From Limnoperna fortunei (Eukaryota > Mollusca > Bivalvia > Mytilida > Modiolidae): DNA of 64,000 nt. A program made the translations under genes and the position numbers. The DNA lies in the NCBI GenBank assembly GCA_944474755.1, contig OX104125.1:42547899-42611898 (forward strand), given 5' to 3'. The notes under the pieces were generated by a model. The model was given only the letters and a program-made list of their open reading frames with translations, made no database searches and was not told the DNA's origin. Positions 34,700 to 46,459 of this stretch are shown here, one piece after another. Numbering within the stretch: position 1 is the first letter of the stretch; every line of letters begins with the position of its first letter.

Positions 34700-35170
34700 A
34701 TGAATAAATAAAAGGAAACGAATTTAACACAATAGAAAACGAAACTGGAGAAAGTTTATTAGTTTTTTTATTTTCTTAATTTTTGTTTTTCGTGTAATTT
34801 TATTTATGTTCGTTTTTGCTTCACACTTAAGTTAGTAAGTATGAAGTAAGTAATTTTTTGTATACCTAATAACAATGAAAGCAGCGTTATAAATGTTAGC
34901 CCAAAGGCGTAGCGTAAAAAATGATGAATTATTTCAGATTGTTTTATTTTTAATTTTGAACAGTTTATTTCGAAATAACTTAAAAACCTGGCTTTGGTAC
35001 TATGGGAAATATATTCCAAGAAACGCTAAATTGGTAATATATTGAAATATATCAATATTTTCTGAAAAAATGTTATTTTTTATATATAACTTTTTTTATT
35101 TTCCAATGCAAAAAATTTAACGGGGACACGCCAACTTTGACCTGAACCCGCCGCTTGCATATTAATATGC
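34700..35170. other. Non-coding stretch
   Basis: AT-rich DNA between two repeats. No gene or element recognised. Confidence 0.55.
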
Positions 35171-35185
35171 CATTCATTGAAATCC

Positions 35186-35440
35186 AGGGGTCTCGGTGGC
35201 CGAGTGGTTAAGGGGGTTCGTCTATTGATCACATAGTCTGTCAACACCGAGGTTGTGGGTTCGAGTCTCACTGTGGGCAGGGTTCGTTCGACTCCAATCT
35301 TAATTAACAAGGATTGCCAGTTTTCCTATCGAAGGTTAGGGATTTTCTCCGGGTACTTCCCCCCCCCCCAATAAAACCTGGACGCCATGATATAGCTGAA
35401 AATTGATAAAAGTGGCGTTAAACAACATTCAAACAAACAA
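35186..35440 (+). mobile_element. Full-length SINE family A with target-site duplication
   Basis: The head GGTCTCGGTGGCCGAGTGG and B box GGGTTCGAGTCTCAC are both well preserved. The body has CCAATCTTAATTAACAAGG and the tail AGTGGCGTTAAACAACA then CAAACAAACAA. Flanking direct repeats ATTCATTGAAATCC (35172-35185) and ATTCATTTAAATCC (35441-35454) match at 13 of 14 bases. Confidence 0.9.
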
Positions 35441-35454
35441 ATTCATTTAAATCC

Positions 35455-35695
35455 TTGTAAACATTTTCTAAAACTTTTTCATTGTGTTGTTTATTACATT
35501 GTCTCAGTTTCCATTTCTATTTTTTTATATTTCATTAATATAGGGAATGACTCATAATTTTTATTTTCACCCCCTCCCCCGGCTAAATTTAATCATTCCT
35601 AAAATATTTTATGTTATATGATTTTCGAAATAAATGTATTAAACAAATGTGACGTAAATATGCCAAGATCTACCTGTTGGCCATTCAACGGTTAA
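35455..35695. other. Non-coding stretch left of the Tc1 element
   Basis: AT-rich unique DNA with a C-rich patch near 35570. Nothing recognised. Confidence 0.5.
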
Positions 35696-35697
35696 TA

Positions 35698-37268
35698 TAC
35701 ACCTCGCCATAAGTTGAGTTTATTTGTGTTATTTATGTACTAAAGACATCATTCGAGCACGGGAAAGTTACTTTAATTAACTCCTCAGGTAAATCTTTAA
35801 ATAGCAAAACCAGTTTGTCATACGGTAGTCGAGCACGCCTAAAAGCCTTGTTTTCCCTAACGATTTAGTGTTCATCTCCTGGTCTTTTTCGACTTCATCT
35901 TTACATTTTTACAATGACTAGACGGAAATAAAGTGAAGCTTAGAAGTGGCAGATCGTTGGAATGCGTAATAGTGGACAGAGCTTGCGTCAGATAGCACAA
36001 CACTTTGGCATTCACTTTAGTATTGTATCCCGGCTACTGAAACGTCATCGAGATGATGGAACTATCCAGGAACGTCCTAGGTCAGGTCGACCACCAAAAA
36101 CATCTGAAAGGGAGGATAGAGCACTCGTTCGTGTAGCCAAACGCCAACCGTTTGCCACTGCGTGACGATTTGAATATATCAACCAGAGTCGCCGTTCGAA
36201 CAGTTAACAGGCGCCTAAACAATGCAAGGTTGAAGCCTGGCCTTCCCTTGAAACGTTCACTGTTGTCACAGAAACATCGCCAAGCACGTTTAGAGTGGGC
36301 ACGATATCACCGCCATAATGTTGGAATATTCGAAGCTGGCGACGGGTACACTTGACCGACGAAAGCAGATTCATTCTTCGTCATATTGATGGGCGCATGC
36401 GCGTTTGGAGACAACGAGGCACTGCTTACAACCAGAACAACATCCTAGGCACTACAGCGTTTGGCGGTGGTGGTGTTACAGTGTGGGGAGGCTTTTCGTA
36501 CGACTGTAAACTGAATCTGTATGTGGTTGATGGGACAATGACAGGGCAGAAATATCGAAATGACGTCATTAACGCTATTATTGTGCCACATTTTGACAAT
36601 CATGCACTTGGTAACAGACCCATCTTTATGGATGACAACGCAAGACCTCACCGAGCTGCAATTGCACGTGATGTTATCGAAAGGGAAGCTATTGAGCATC
36701 TTCCATGTCCATCCATGTCACCCGATATGAATCCAAATGAACATTTGTGGGATATCATTGGCCGTAAAATCAATAACAGAGCACCTGCTTGTCAAAATGT
36801 CCAAGAACTACGTGTTGCCATTCAAAATGAATGGCAGAATTTACCACACGCTACACTTCGTCGTTTAGTCAACAGCATGAGGAGGAGAGTTCATGAACTG
36901 TACCGGAAGCGTGGTGGTTACACGACGTACTGAGTATTTTTGCGTTTAACACATTTCAAAGTGACTTTTCTTTCCCTAAACGTTGACCTGTGATGATGTG
37001 TTTACTTTAAGTTCATGAAATTGAAGTATGCAATCAAACTTATTTTTTGACTAATGAAAGTTATACTTGCACTGTTTTTTGATATCTTTGCTTTGAACAT
37101 TTTTTCATCAAACAATAAGTAAAGCGACTGTAAACATGTTGTTTGTGTGTTTCAGTTGTCATTAATGTTCAATAAATTGTCATTTCTTTAAAAAATATTA
37201 AAATATATAAAATCTTAAATGAATCCCTGGAAAATAATAGGGTGTTGCTTAACTTATGGCGAGGTGTA
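35698..37268 (+). mobile_element. Tc1/mariner-type DNA transposon, 1.57 kb
   Basis: Inverted ends read TACACCTCGCCATAAGTT at the left and its complement at the right (37251-37268), with one mismatch in the next few bases (TTGAG versus TTAAG). A TA dinucleotide duplication flanks the element (35696-35697 and 37269-37270), as expected for this superfamily. A single transposase region fills the interior. Length and layout are typical of Tc1 elements. Confidence 0.93.
35914..36933 (+). pseudogene. Tc1-type transposase, inactivated
   Basis: The reading starts at ATG 35914 but two stop codons follow within ten codons. The HTH region RNSGQSLRQIAQHFGIHFS and a GRPPK motif lie in the first open frame (35962-36165). 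The middle is in another frame (36152-36355). The catalytic part (36352-36933) keeps D in TDESRF, D in FMDDNARPH and E in PNEHLWD, with 34 residues between the last two (DD34E). The total, about 340 codons, matches full length. At least two frameshifts make it a pseudogene. Confidence 0.92.
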
Positions 37269-37270
37269 TA

Positions 37271-38366
37271 TTTATATAGGTTAAAAGTCCAACTGAAGAC
37301 GGACACTAAACGTGTAGAAAATAATCAATACTGATTTTGGAATTCCGTATACTGAACTAAATACACGAACTAGCTTTTTTCTAATTGTATTAAGTTTTTA
37401 TTTATTCATGTAAATTAGAATAGTTTTATTAACATTTAATCGGACTAGCCAATAGCAATTTAAAATACCAACGTTAATAACTCGGGCATCATAACAAATA
37501 TGATTGGACCATCAATATGTACACACATGCAAAGAGAACGTAACTCGTACTGCAACATATATTCATATATCAGTTATAATTTTGAAATAAAATAATAAAC
37601 AGTTAAGTACTTGACAAACAACAAAGTAGTGATTAAACGTGCGACAACAATAAAAAATATAATATCATGAAGTTATCTAATGAACCTTTAAAAGGCGGTA
37701 GATATCTTTAATACCGGTATATTTTAACGTCGAAGTTTATAAGCTTAAACCGACGCAAAGTCGTCTATATTCAATAAGCAAACAAAAAAATGGAAACAAT
37801 CCTTAATTAAAATACAAGTTTCTTTGATTCTTTCTGAACCAAAAAGTATGGTTCTCCACATTTATTGACATTTTTTAAATCTCGGTTTTTAGAAGCCACA
37901 TTTACTAAGCAACCACACATGACAGTTGGGTAAAATCACCCGTTTACATGCAATCACTTGTATATAATAAACGACAACCTGAGAATAGGGCACTGTCTGG
38001 AGCACATGCCATCACCTATAATTGAGACCACACATGAAACACCATACGTACACATGAGCTTAAAATGACCTTTAAAATGCAACCACATGTATTTAGCGAC
38101 CACACTGAGTATAGTACACTGTCTGCAACACATGCCACCACTTACATTTAATACACGCCTTTTGTAAATTTGTTGAGTAAATAGTACGGTAATGTAGCAA
38201 CACCATCATTTTTGTGCCAGGGAGTGTTCGAATGTTTTGTGCAGGGTGTGTTCGATTGAGTGAGGTTTTAAATGCTGGCAAAAAGCTAAAACTAATAAAT
38301 AGGTGATCAAGAGTAAACTGGCAGCCACACTCCCTCGTTTATTATGGTTAAACAAAATAACACCAA
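37271..38366. other. Non-coding stretch
   Basis: AT-rich DNA right of the Tc1 element. The region 37900-38150 repeats short phrases such as 'ACATGCAATCAC' and 'CAACCACATG', possibly a decayed tandem repeat. No gene recognised. Confidence 0.5.
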
Positions 38367-38367
38367 A

Positions 38368-38445
38368 AAAAACAACAAAACAAGAAAAAAAAAAAAAAAC
38401 AAACAAAAAACAAAAAAAAAAAAAAAACAAAAACAAACAAAATAA
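38368..38445. repeat. A-rich (CAAA)n tract
   Basis: Long A runs broken by C. The frames on both strands (lysine-rich and phenylalanine-rich) come from this composition and are not genes. Confidence 0.9.
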
Positions 38446-38589
38446 AACCAACCAGAAAAGAAATGAAAACCCATCGATCTTGGTCCAGAAGGCTACTTAA
38501 AATTACACGTTATATTGCTGCCTTTTGTTAAATGCGTCCTTACTAGGCCTTTCCTTTTCTAATATCTCATAAAAACAAATTACATCGGT

Positions 38590-38613
38590 AGAGGAGAGAG
38601 AGAGAGAGAGACA
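38590..38613. repeat. (GA)n microsatellite
   Basis: About ten GA units next to the family B copy. Confidence 0.85.
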
Positions 38614-38689
38614 GAACATTAATTACCCCTGGATCTCTTATAGTCTTGCTACAAAAAGCCTGATGAATGTTAATTAATACTGATGACCA

Positions 38690-38998
38690 CAGCGGGACAG
38701 TTTTGAATAAAAAACTTAGGGTTATTTCTCCGCATGGTGAGATGTTAAGAGATTATCATGCTCCATGCACGATAAAGATCCTGTGGTAGATTTCGAAACA
38801 ACAGTATAGGCTCATTGTAGCCGCTACAAAAGGCTGAATTTCCTGCACCTACGAAATATCCAAAACTTTTCAAATGGCAAGAAAAATTTTGTTTCCTTTG
38901 CCCATCCCGTTTTCTCTGTTGATTTTTTTTTGTATATTAACTTGATCTCGTCATTAATACAGCTGAAGTACTCACTGGACGTTAAGCAGCACTCAAAT
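38690..38998 (+). mobile_element. Interspersed repeat family B copy
   Basis: Has GTATAGGCTCATTGTAGCC, AAAAGGCTGAATTTCCTGCA and the 3' end ATACAGCTGAAGTACTCACT followed by GGACGTTAAGCAGCACTC. The 5' part is diverged. Confidence 0.68.
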
Positions 38999-39985
38999 AC
39001 ACGATCATATTTTTGTGAGGTTTTAATGCCACTGATGGGTCTTAATTAAACAAAACGCACGTCTGACATAGTACATTTATAGTACTTGTGTCGTTGAGGA
39101 CATTTTGTATACATGAAGTTATCGGCACTTCATGTAAATACAAGCAAATAATGCTGATTTTAAATAATACTCTAATATAATTAAAAGTTATTAAAATATA
39201 GATCACATTTTAAACGATAAACTTCAAGGTTTGATGTTGTTACATATACCACTTGAATCCCTGTTTTTCCCCTTATGGATACATGTAATGGATTCTCCCA
39301 TTGCACGGCTTTTGTTCACGTTATATTATGAGTACTTTTTCTAAAACACAATGGAATCGCCTCTTTTAGTAGTCTTTATCATTTGTCAAAATGATCAGAA
39401 GATTAATTAAATGTAACAGACAATGAAACACAACTCACTTTCACTCCATACCTATATCAAGTGAAATAAACGTACTTAATTGAATACAAATCTAATTACG
39501 CTGGTGTGAATACATACTCAAGATAACTATACATTGGATTACTTGTTTGACGGTGCACTCAATGACCAACCTCAAGTAAGAACGATTGCTGGCAACTCCC
39601 AGCATAACTGCATTGATTGTGACATTTTAAAGAACAATTTCATTTACATTTTTTGGAATATTCAAATTTTGCACATGCACAATCGTTAACATAAAAAATT
39701 AAAACGTTCATTAACAATTTTTATTTTTAATTATTATTTTGCATGTTTGGCTCAACATAATACAGCAATCATCAACATTTAAAAAAATAATATAAACTTT
39801 GATAATATTATATTAGAGAACACACCAACATTTACCAAATCTAGTACTTGGCAAGGTCAAGGTCAACCACTAAATAATTTCTATAATGGCGTCATTTCAT
39901 ATCATAAAAAGATCCAACCACTCCGAATGAAACACAACAGTAGAGTACTGAACTCTAATGTAGCCTTCTCTTATGAACATAATGC
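38999..39985. other. Non-coding DNA downstream of the SLCO gene
   Basis: AT-rich. It may include the SLCO 3' untranslated region if the first poly(A) signal is skipped. Nothing else recognised. Confidence 0.5.
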
Positions 39986-39990
39986 ATTGT

Positions 39991-39996
39991 TTTATT
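39991..39996 (-). promoter_or_regulatory. Candidate polyadenylation signal of SLCO
   Basis: AATAAA on the reverse strand starts about 6 bases after the TAA stop. That would give a very short 3' untranslated region, so a more distal signal may be used instead. Confidence 0.4.
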
Positions 39997-40001
39997 ATAA
40001 C

Positions 40002-40282
40002 TTAAATGACACTTTCACGTGTTTCTAACTCCACGACCGGATGCATCAACTTTTTAGCTGCGTCATCTTCATTGCTGTCTTTTGGAGCTTTATAGAAAAA
40101 TTGTGCCAAGAAATAAAATGAAATACCTAAAAATTTCATTAAACACCACCATACAAATATCTTAATGCCCATATCAGTTTTTTCGTAAATCCAACAATTT
40201 CCTGTCTCGCCACATAAGTCTTGCCACACTTTGCACGCGCTATCAATTATAGAACCTAACATGATTGGACCGGGAGTTGTAC
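40002..40282 (-). CDS. SLCO: SLCO exon 12 (segments 11-12, stop)
   Basis: GTTPGPIMLGSIIDSACKVW contains the conserved PGP-x-x-x-G-x-x-ID block. FVWWCLMKFLGISFYFLAQF is helix 12. The C-terminal tail PVVELETRESVI ends at TAA (40004-40002). The last residues resemble a class of short C-terminal PDZ-binding ends, but this is speculative. Confidence 0.95.
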
Positions 40283-43200
40283 CTGTAAATACAAACCGTA
40301 ATGGTAAATAGATGTGACGTGGATTCTCATTGGACAATATTGCATTCCCAGTAAATTCATTATGAAACCATACAAAAATAGATTGATGCTAGGTAAAATA
40401 AACAAAAATAGTGTCAAAGTGCAAATTTCAGTATTTCAAGGTAGATAATTCTTAAAATCTGACATATTGACCCTAACTACTTTTTGTAGATAAGCTGAAC
40501 TGATGCCTGACTTTGTTTTATATCTGTAATGGTTTTTGAGTTATTATCTATGTTCTAAAAATAGTAACGGCGGCCATGTTTTAAGAATTGAATGCATTCT
40601 TTTGAAGTTTCATTGACGTATGAAAGTGTTGACCGAAGCACATTTTCATCATGAAGCGCGGTATATTTACATTTTATTTCATTTAAAAAATGCCGGATCA
40701 TGATGTAAATCGTGCACAATGTATTTTTGTTGATTTAAATTTTTCCGCGTTGTTTGTTTACTGTGGACGTCGTCAAGGATGCGCGTACTCTTCCGTGATC
40801 GCTACCGGTTTCATTGAGAAATGCAAAGAATGATTCTACGTCATCTGTAACGATTTGAACCAATAGAAATCTAGGATATCGATGAAAGATATACCTAACG
40901 TAAATAGTAACTAATAAAATAACCTGTCATATCAAATTCTACGGAAGCGTTTTAGACCCATGCAGTTTACATTTTACAGTTTTATAAAATAGATTTTTTA
41001 ATTTGATTTCCTTAAAAGGCTTCCGTAACAATATGATTTAACCTACCCAACAATCGTAAAAACAACCATTGGAATCCTATAGCTAAAGACCTTTGAGATT
41101 CCGGCACACATCTGAAATATAATAATTTTTAGTAACAAATTTGACCCCAAAACGGAGTGACCTTATACTGTCAAGATATTGTTTCTGTTGCTTAATGAAA
41201 TCTGTTGGGTGCTTACAAAACTTTTTTATAAGAACAGAACGATTTACCCAACACGCCAGCACTAATTAACAGTTATGGAAGCAGGGTTTTAAGAGAAGCT
41301 TGATCGAGATTTTATTTAACTGACCGAATTTTGAACGTAAATACAATTCTTGTAAAGTATTGGCGGGCCAATCCGTTTATCTTTAGGAGGTTTAAAACTT
41401 ATTACAGATTGAAATAGCACCCCCACCCCCAAAAACGTCTCGCTTTAAATGCGCTTCATATATTTCCATAACCTTACTGAACTGACTGTATAACTAATAT
41501 TATCTATTATTAATACAATATTTTGTTGGCATCTCTCATACTTATCCTAGCGATTTTCAGCTGAATATTGTGGTAATGGGGCAAATTTTTTTACAAAAGT
41601 AATCATGCTGATTCTGGGTGTTGTTCGTTCTGTGACTCTTTATTTAGTTTTTTAGAAGTTTTAATGTTCTGTTTCAAGCTAATAAAATTTCATCTATATC
41701 AAAGCATTGGTTTATTAGCACATTGACCCCAACTTTTTTCATGAACTATAACAAAAATTAAGGCCTATTTCAAATTTATGAACAAGTTATACGATATCAT
41801 CTGGTAGGTTCTGTTTACGCCCAATAATCATGATGTGGTGTGAACAGATCCAAACCAGGTTATAACCTCTGAACTATTGCTTATTATTAAATTTTAACAA
41901 CAATAATTTGCCATTTTAGCGGTTAAAAACCAGCGACGACGTCATGGACTTTACGTTTTAACGACATAAGAATACGTCATTTGACCAACGCAGGTTATTT
42001 CGTATAACCTGCACTGCTTTATTTGAATTAGCCAATTAGATTTCAGCATACAAAGCAAATAAAATTATTTTAAATTTAAGCATCTAACATTCCTTATATT
42101 TGTTTTTTTTAAATTTCTTTAACACTTGAAATGTATCCATGAAATCAATTTGTATTATCATGGCACCGACCGGATAATTAGATGAAACCGAAAGTTGAAA
42201 GATTTAATTGCACATATTTTCCCCGTACACATGTCTACACTATACCCACCATGGTGGGGACTTAGGTTATAAACATGCTGTAGAGTGTTCGTATAAAAGT
42301 ACTTACCTAAGTGTTGCTGTCTGAGTTGGGGAAACTGTACAAAATGTTAAAAACATTCCAATAAAGAGCAAAGGGGCCACAACATACATCAGGATACAGT
42401 CAGACATACATATCCCTTGAAATGCCCCTTTCAGAAGACCTGTGCTATTTTGAAAATTCATTTCATCCGGGATTGTTTGCGACGATACAGTTGTTGTTAG
42501 TATTGCCTTGGACTGTCGTAAGTTTGATGCATTTTGCTTGTACATGATAGATTCTGCCACGCACGAACAGTCTTTGTACATCTGAAATATATATCTGATA
42601 TACACGCCTCAAATTCGACTATCAAAACAATGCAAGTCTGTGTTTAAAAATACAAAAAAAAATTACTGTCCCGCACGTCCTCTGGTAGCGAATAAGAGAC
42701 GCCCTCTCGATTTTAATTGTAAGGATTATAATACGTATGTCTGGCTGCTAAAAAAGTATAAAGTACAACTGCTTCTTGTCCATTCATCTTCCCTCAATTT
42801 ATTTGTTAATTGTTAACTTATTCTCTCTATATATATAATATAAACACTATTTGACAGATCTGAAGCAACGTTCAATAAATTAATCATAGTGCATAATTTG
42901 CCGTAGAATTTGTGTAGTATCTTGCTATATCGGACTCAGAGTGTCGTAGAATTTGTGTAGTATCTTGCTATATCGGACTCATAGTGTCGTAGAATTTGTG
43001 TAGTATCTTGCTATATCGGACTCACAGTGTCTTATAATTTGTGTAGTATCGTGCTATATCGGATTCATAGTGTCGTAGAATTTGTGTAGTATCTTTCTAT
43101 ATCGGACTCATAGTGTCGTAGAATTTGTGTAGTATCTTGCTATATCTGACTCATGTTGTCGTAGAATTTGTGTAGTATTTTTCTATATCGGACTCATAGT

Positions 43201-46200
43201 GTCGTAGAATTCGTGTAGTATCTTGCTATATCGGACTCATAGTGTCGTAGAGTTTGTGTAGTATCTTCCTATACCGGACTTGGAAAGACCCTGGATTTGC
43301 CTACGACACGACGGTCGTGTTGCCTCAGACAGACTTAATTGCTTGCTTTTTCGAAGCACCCGAGTTAATTCTTCCGTAAATGGCCGATTTCTGGTAAAGA
43401 TGACCCAGTACAGATGAGCTCACGTGCACACATCTGTACTTGCTGCGTCATCCAATCAAAACGCCACAAACAAGAACGTTGTTATTGAAGCATAACAACG
43501 TTCTTGTTTGACGTTCTTGTTTCCGGCGTTCTGATTGGATGTCAGAGACAATGGAGTCTAAAACAATGGAGAGTCTATAGGATATAGCGATGTGAAAGTT
43601 GTTGGTTTACGGAAGAAATAGGTACTTTCATGTGCTTTTGTGAAAGCCCGTGTGAACTTTCACTAGTGATAGAAATTTTAATGTCTTTTGGCTCGTTCAG
43701 CTGCGCTCCACTCGCGAAAAGACCACTCGTTAAATATCAACCGGTCTTTCCCAAAAACGTATGGAAGAACCTATTATTCTCATTTCGTTGCGAGTTCGTA
43801 TAGTTGGCTTTTGTTTGCTGTTTTGTTTTGTGTTTGTTGTTGTGTGTTCCATGGTTTTGTATTAGTGTTTTTGGAGATTTAATTGCCTCTTTGGTATTTC
43901 TTCAGTATGTATGTTATCAACTATATAAGGCTAAGTAATAGGTTCACGGGTGAGGTGTAGCTTATACGCGAGTACGCGCCCAGCTGAATCCACATGATTT
44001 TGACAACAAAAAATAATTGCAATCTTTCCCTGCAATCAATACACTGTCCATTTAAGTACTAAATAAAGAACATTATAGAACTCTTCAAAATGCACCTAGT
44101 TGCACCACTGTTTTCCCAATTTTACCACCCACCGGACCCCCTAGCTATTTTGTGAATCCACAATATAACTTGTCTGGCTAACTCACCTTAAATGACCCCA
44201 TGGGACCTTCCATCCATTTATAGTTTAATGAACACCCAGCATGACAAGGTGAAAAGTAGATGGATCCGTCTATGCCGCAAACTGGTTCATATACCATTGC
44301 CGAACATGCGCAGTCCTCGTTACACATTGCAGTCAAATTTGAGGCCTTTTGTCGACTCCTAAAATAGGCCAACATATTGTTGTAAACTGTGATGTATAAC
44401 TTTATTCAACATAAAAATAAAACAATTTCCTTATGAATAATGTATATAGTATGTAGAAAATAAAACCGACGATTGATTTGTTCCGTTCTTACTGGATTAT
44501 GACTATCCCTGCAAATGACTAGTTACCAGATTTTATACCGAGTAGGGAGACACGTAGAGCAGTTGCTTAAACTTCCGTAGCACCTAACTTCCCACCAATT
44601 TTTAGCGGTATTCGTGTTTCTAAATTTTTGTGTTGTATATCTCTTGGTTTTGTTTTTTATGCCCTCATGTGTTTAATCGTTGTTTTATCTGTCCTTGTTT
44701 GATCGTTTCTGATTACTCCTCAGTATCTTTGATAATTTTTTCTTAATAATTTCGTTTAATTAAAATGTCTTATTTATTTAGCTTTGTCATATGTGTATTG
44801 CTCTGTCAGATGTGTTGCTATTGCGTCACAATGAAGATAACCTATTGCATTTGAAGACTTGCCTTATTCAATTGATGATTTGATGGTCACAAATGCAAGT
44901 CCAATTTGCGACCGTAAACACATCAATTGACGAAGCCAAACCTTTAAATTAAGCTCAATTGAGTTCCTTTCGTTGCTAACACTTACTTTTGAGTTTCATA
45001 CTCAACTGTTACTCCAGAAATTGGCTGTGTTGGACACTGTATCAGGAACAAACAACCAACAACCGCAGCAATACAGGATAGTATCAAGTTAAAACGGATA
45101 ATGCTTCGACATTTCAACTTTTTCTTTTTAACAATATATCCTCCAAAAAACATTCCTCCGCCAGCTCCGGGAACTGTTACACAACCTGGCATAAGATGTT
45201 TGTTTTAAATGTGAATGGGAGTCAAAAGTAAGCGATCCCCGACAGACATTACAATAACAGAATACGAGTCGAAAGTTATTGGTAAACCTATCAACAACAA
45301 AATGGGAGTCAAAAGTAAGTGATAAAGAATACAAAGTACCATTGGCTTTTCAATGTTATTTTCCATATGGGGGTACCACTATGCGATTATTATTTCGTTG
45401 AAAGACAAAGTTAATTTAATGTTAAATTAAGAGAGATTACCTATGTTGAAGTATAGGTGGTTCATTGGGTGTCGTTACAAATATAGGTTCGCATTGCTTT
45501 TCTGACTGAAAAATGATGGTAAAAAACGGGGAGTCTTTTTTTTTTCAAATTTCCTCGAGGTGCCCCTACGTATTCGAAATTCAATTTCTTCCTCCACAAT
45601 TAATTAAAATGTCTTATTTATTTAGCTTTGTCATATGTGTATTGCTCTGTGTTTAAAACTCCTTTATTGTGTATTTTCATACCTTTCCAAAATATATTTA
45701 TTTCAACAATCATTTTTGACCAATCGCGTTTAACCCGACAGTTTTTTCGCGCTTTATCTTTATTTTGTGCTGTTATTTTAAATAATATTATCTAGTCTTT
45801 TTTGATACTTTACTTTAATTTTCAAACATTAATACATGCTATGTTTGTGTTTGACTTTTATGAAATAAACTTACCCATAATTAAGCTAGCAAACGCAGGA
45901 GGAAGATTAAATTTTTCAGCAAAGAATTTCGGTCCAAATGTCGCTATTCCACTGACGATGGCGCCCTCTGTACATGTACTTAATGACAGAAAAAAGAATG
46001 TCGGATTTAAAACCTGAGAAACAAAAACAAAAATAAATGATAATATCAATATATAATGTGTCTATTCCGCCATTATACATTATACGTAACAAAAATGGCA
46101 AAGTCTATTAATAAGTTTAATATAAATACAATGTTACAAATAAAATGATATAACAAAATAATGTGTAAAAGAAAACTACTGACGTACTAAATTCCACATT

Positions 46201-46408
46201 GCTAAAGGGAAATCTCTCCAAGATTTTCCAAAATTTTCGGAATTTGCCTTCGTCGTTTGTTTCCCTTGATAAGCCTCCGATTTTCTTTTGGCTTGTAATT
46301 CAGCACTACCTAAAATTTAATTAGAAGTTTATTAAATTATTTCATAAAGGTACACGTTACTGAATATTTATCCGCATGTTACATTATCACACACAGAAGT
46401 TAAAGGAG

Positions 46409-46459
<51 letters not shown>

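Noticed and set aside
38303..38500. Lysine/asparagine-rich frame (and phenylalanine-rich frame on the other strand)
   Set aside because: Product of an A-rich simple repeat.
42900..43286. Regular array resembling CRISPR repeats
   Set aside because: Units are directly adjacent with no unique spacers, and the context is a eukaryotic intron. The 22-bp and 31-bp arrays fail in the same way.
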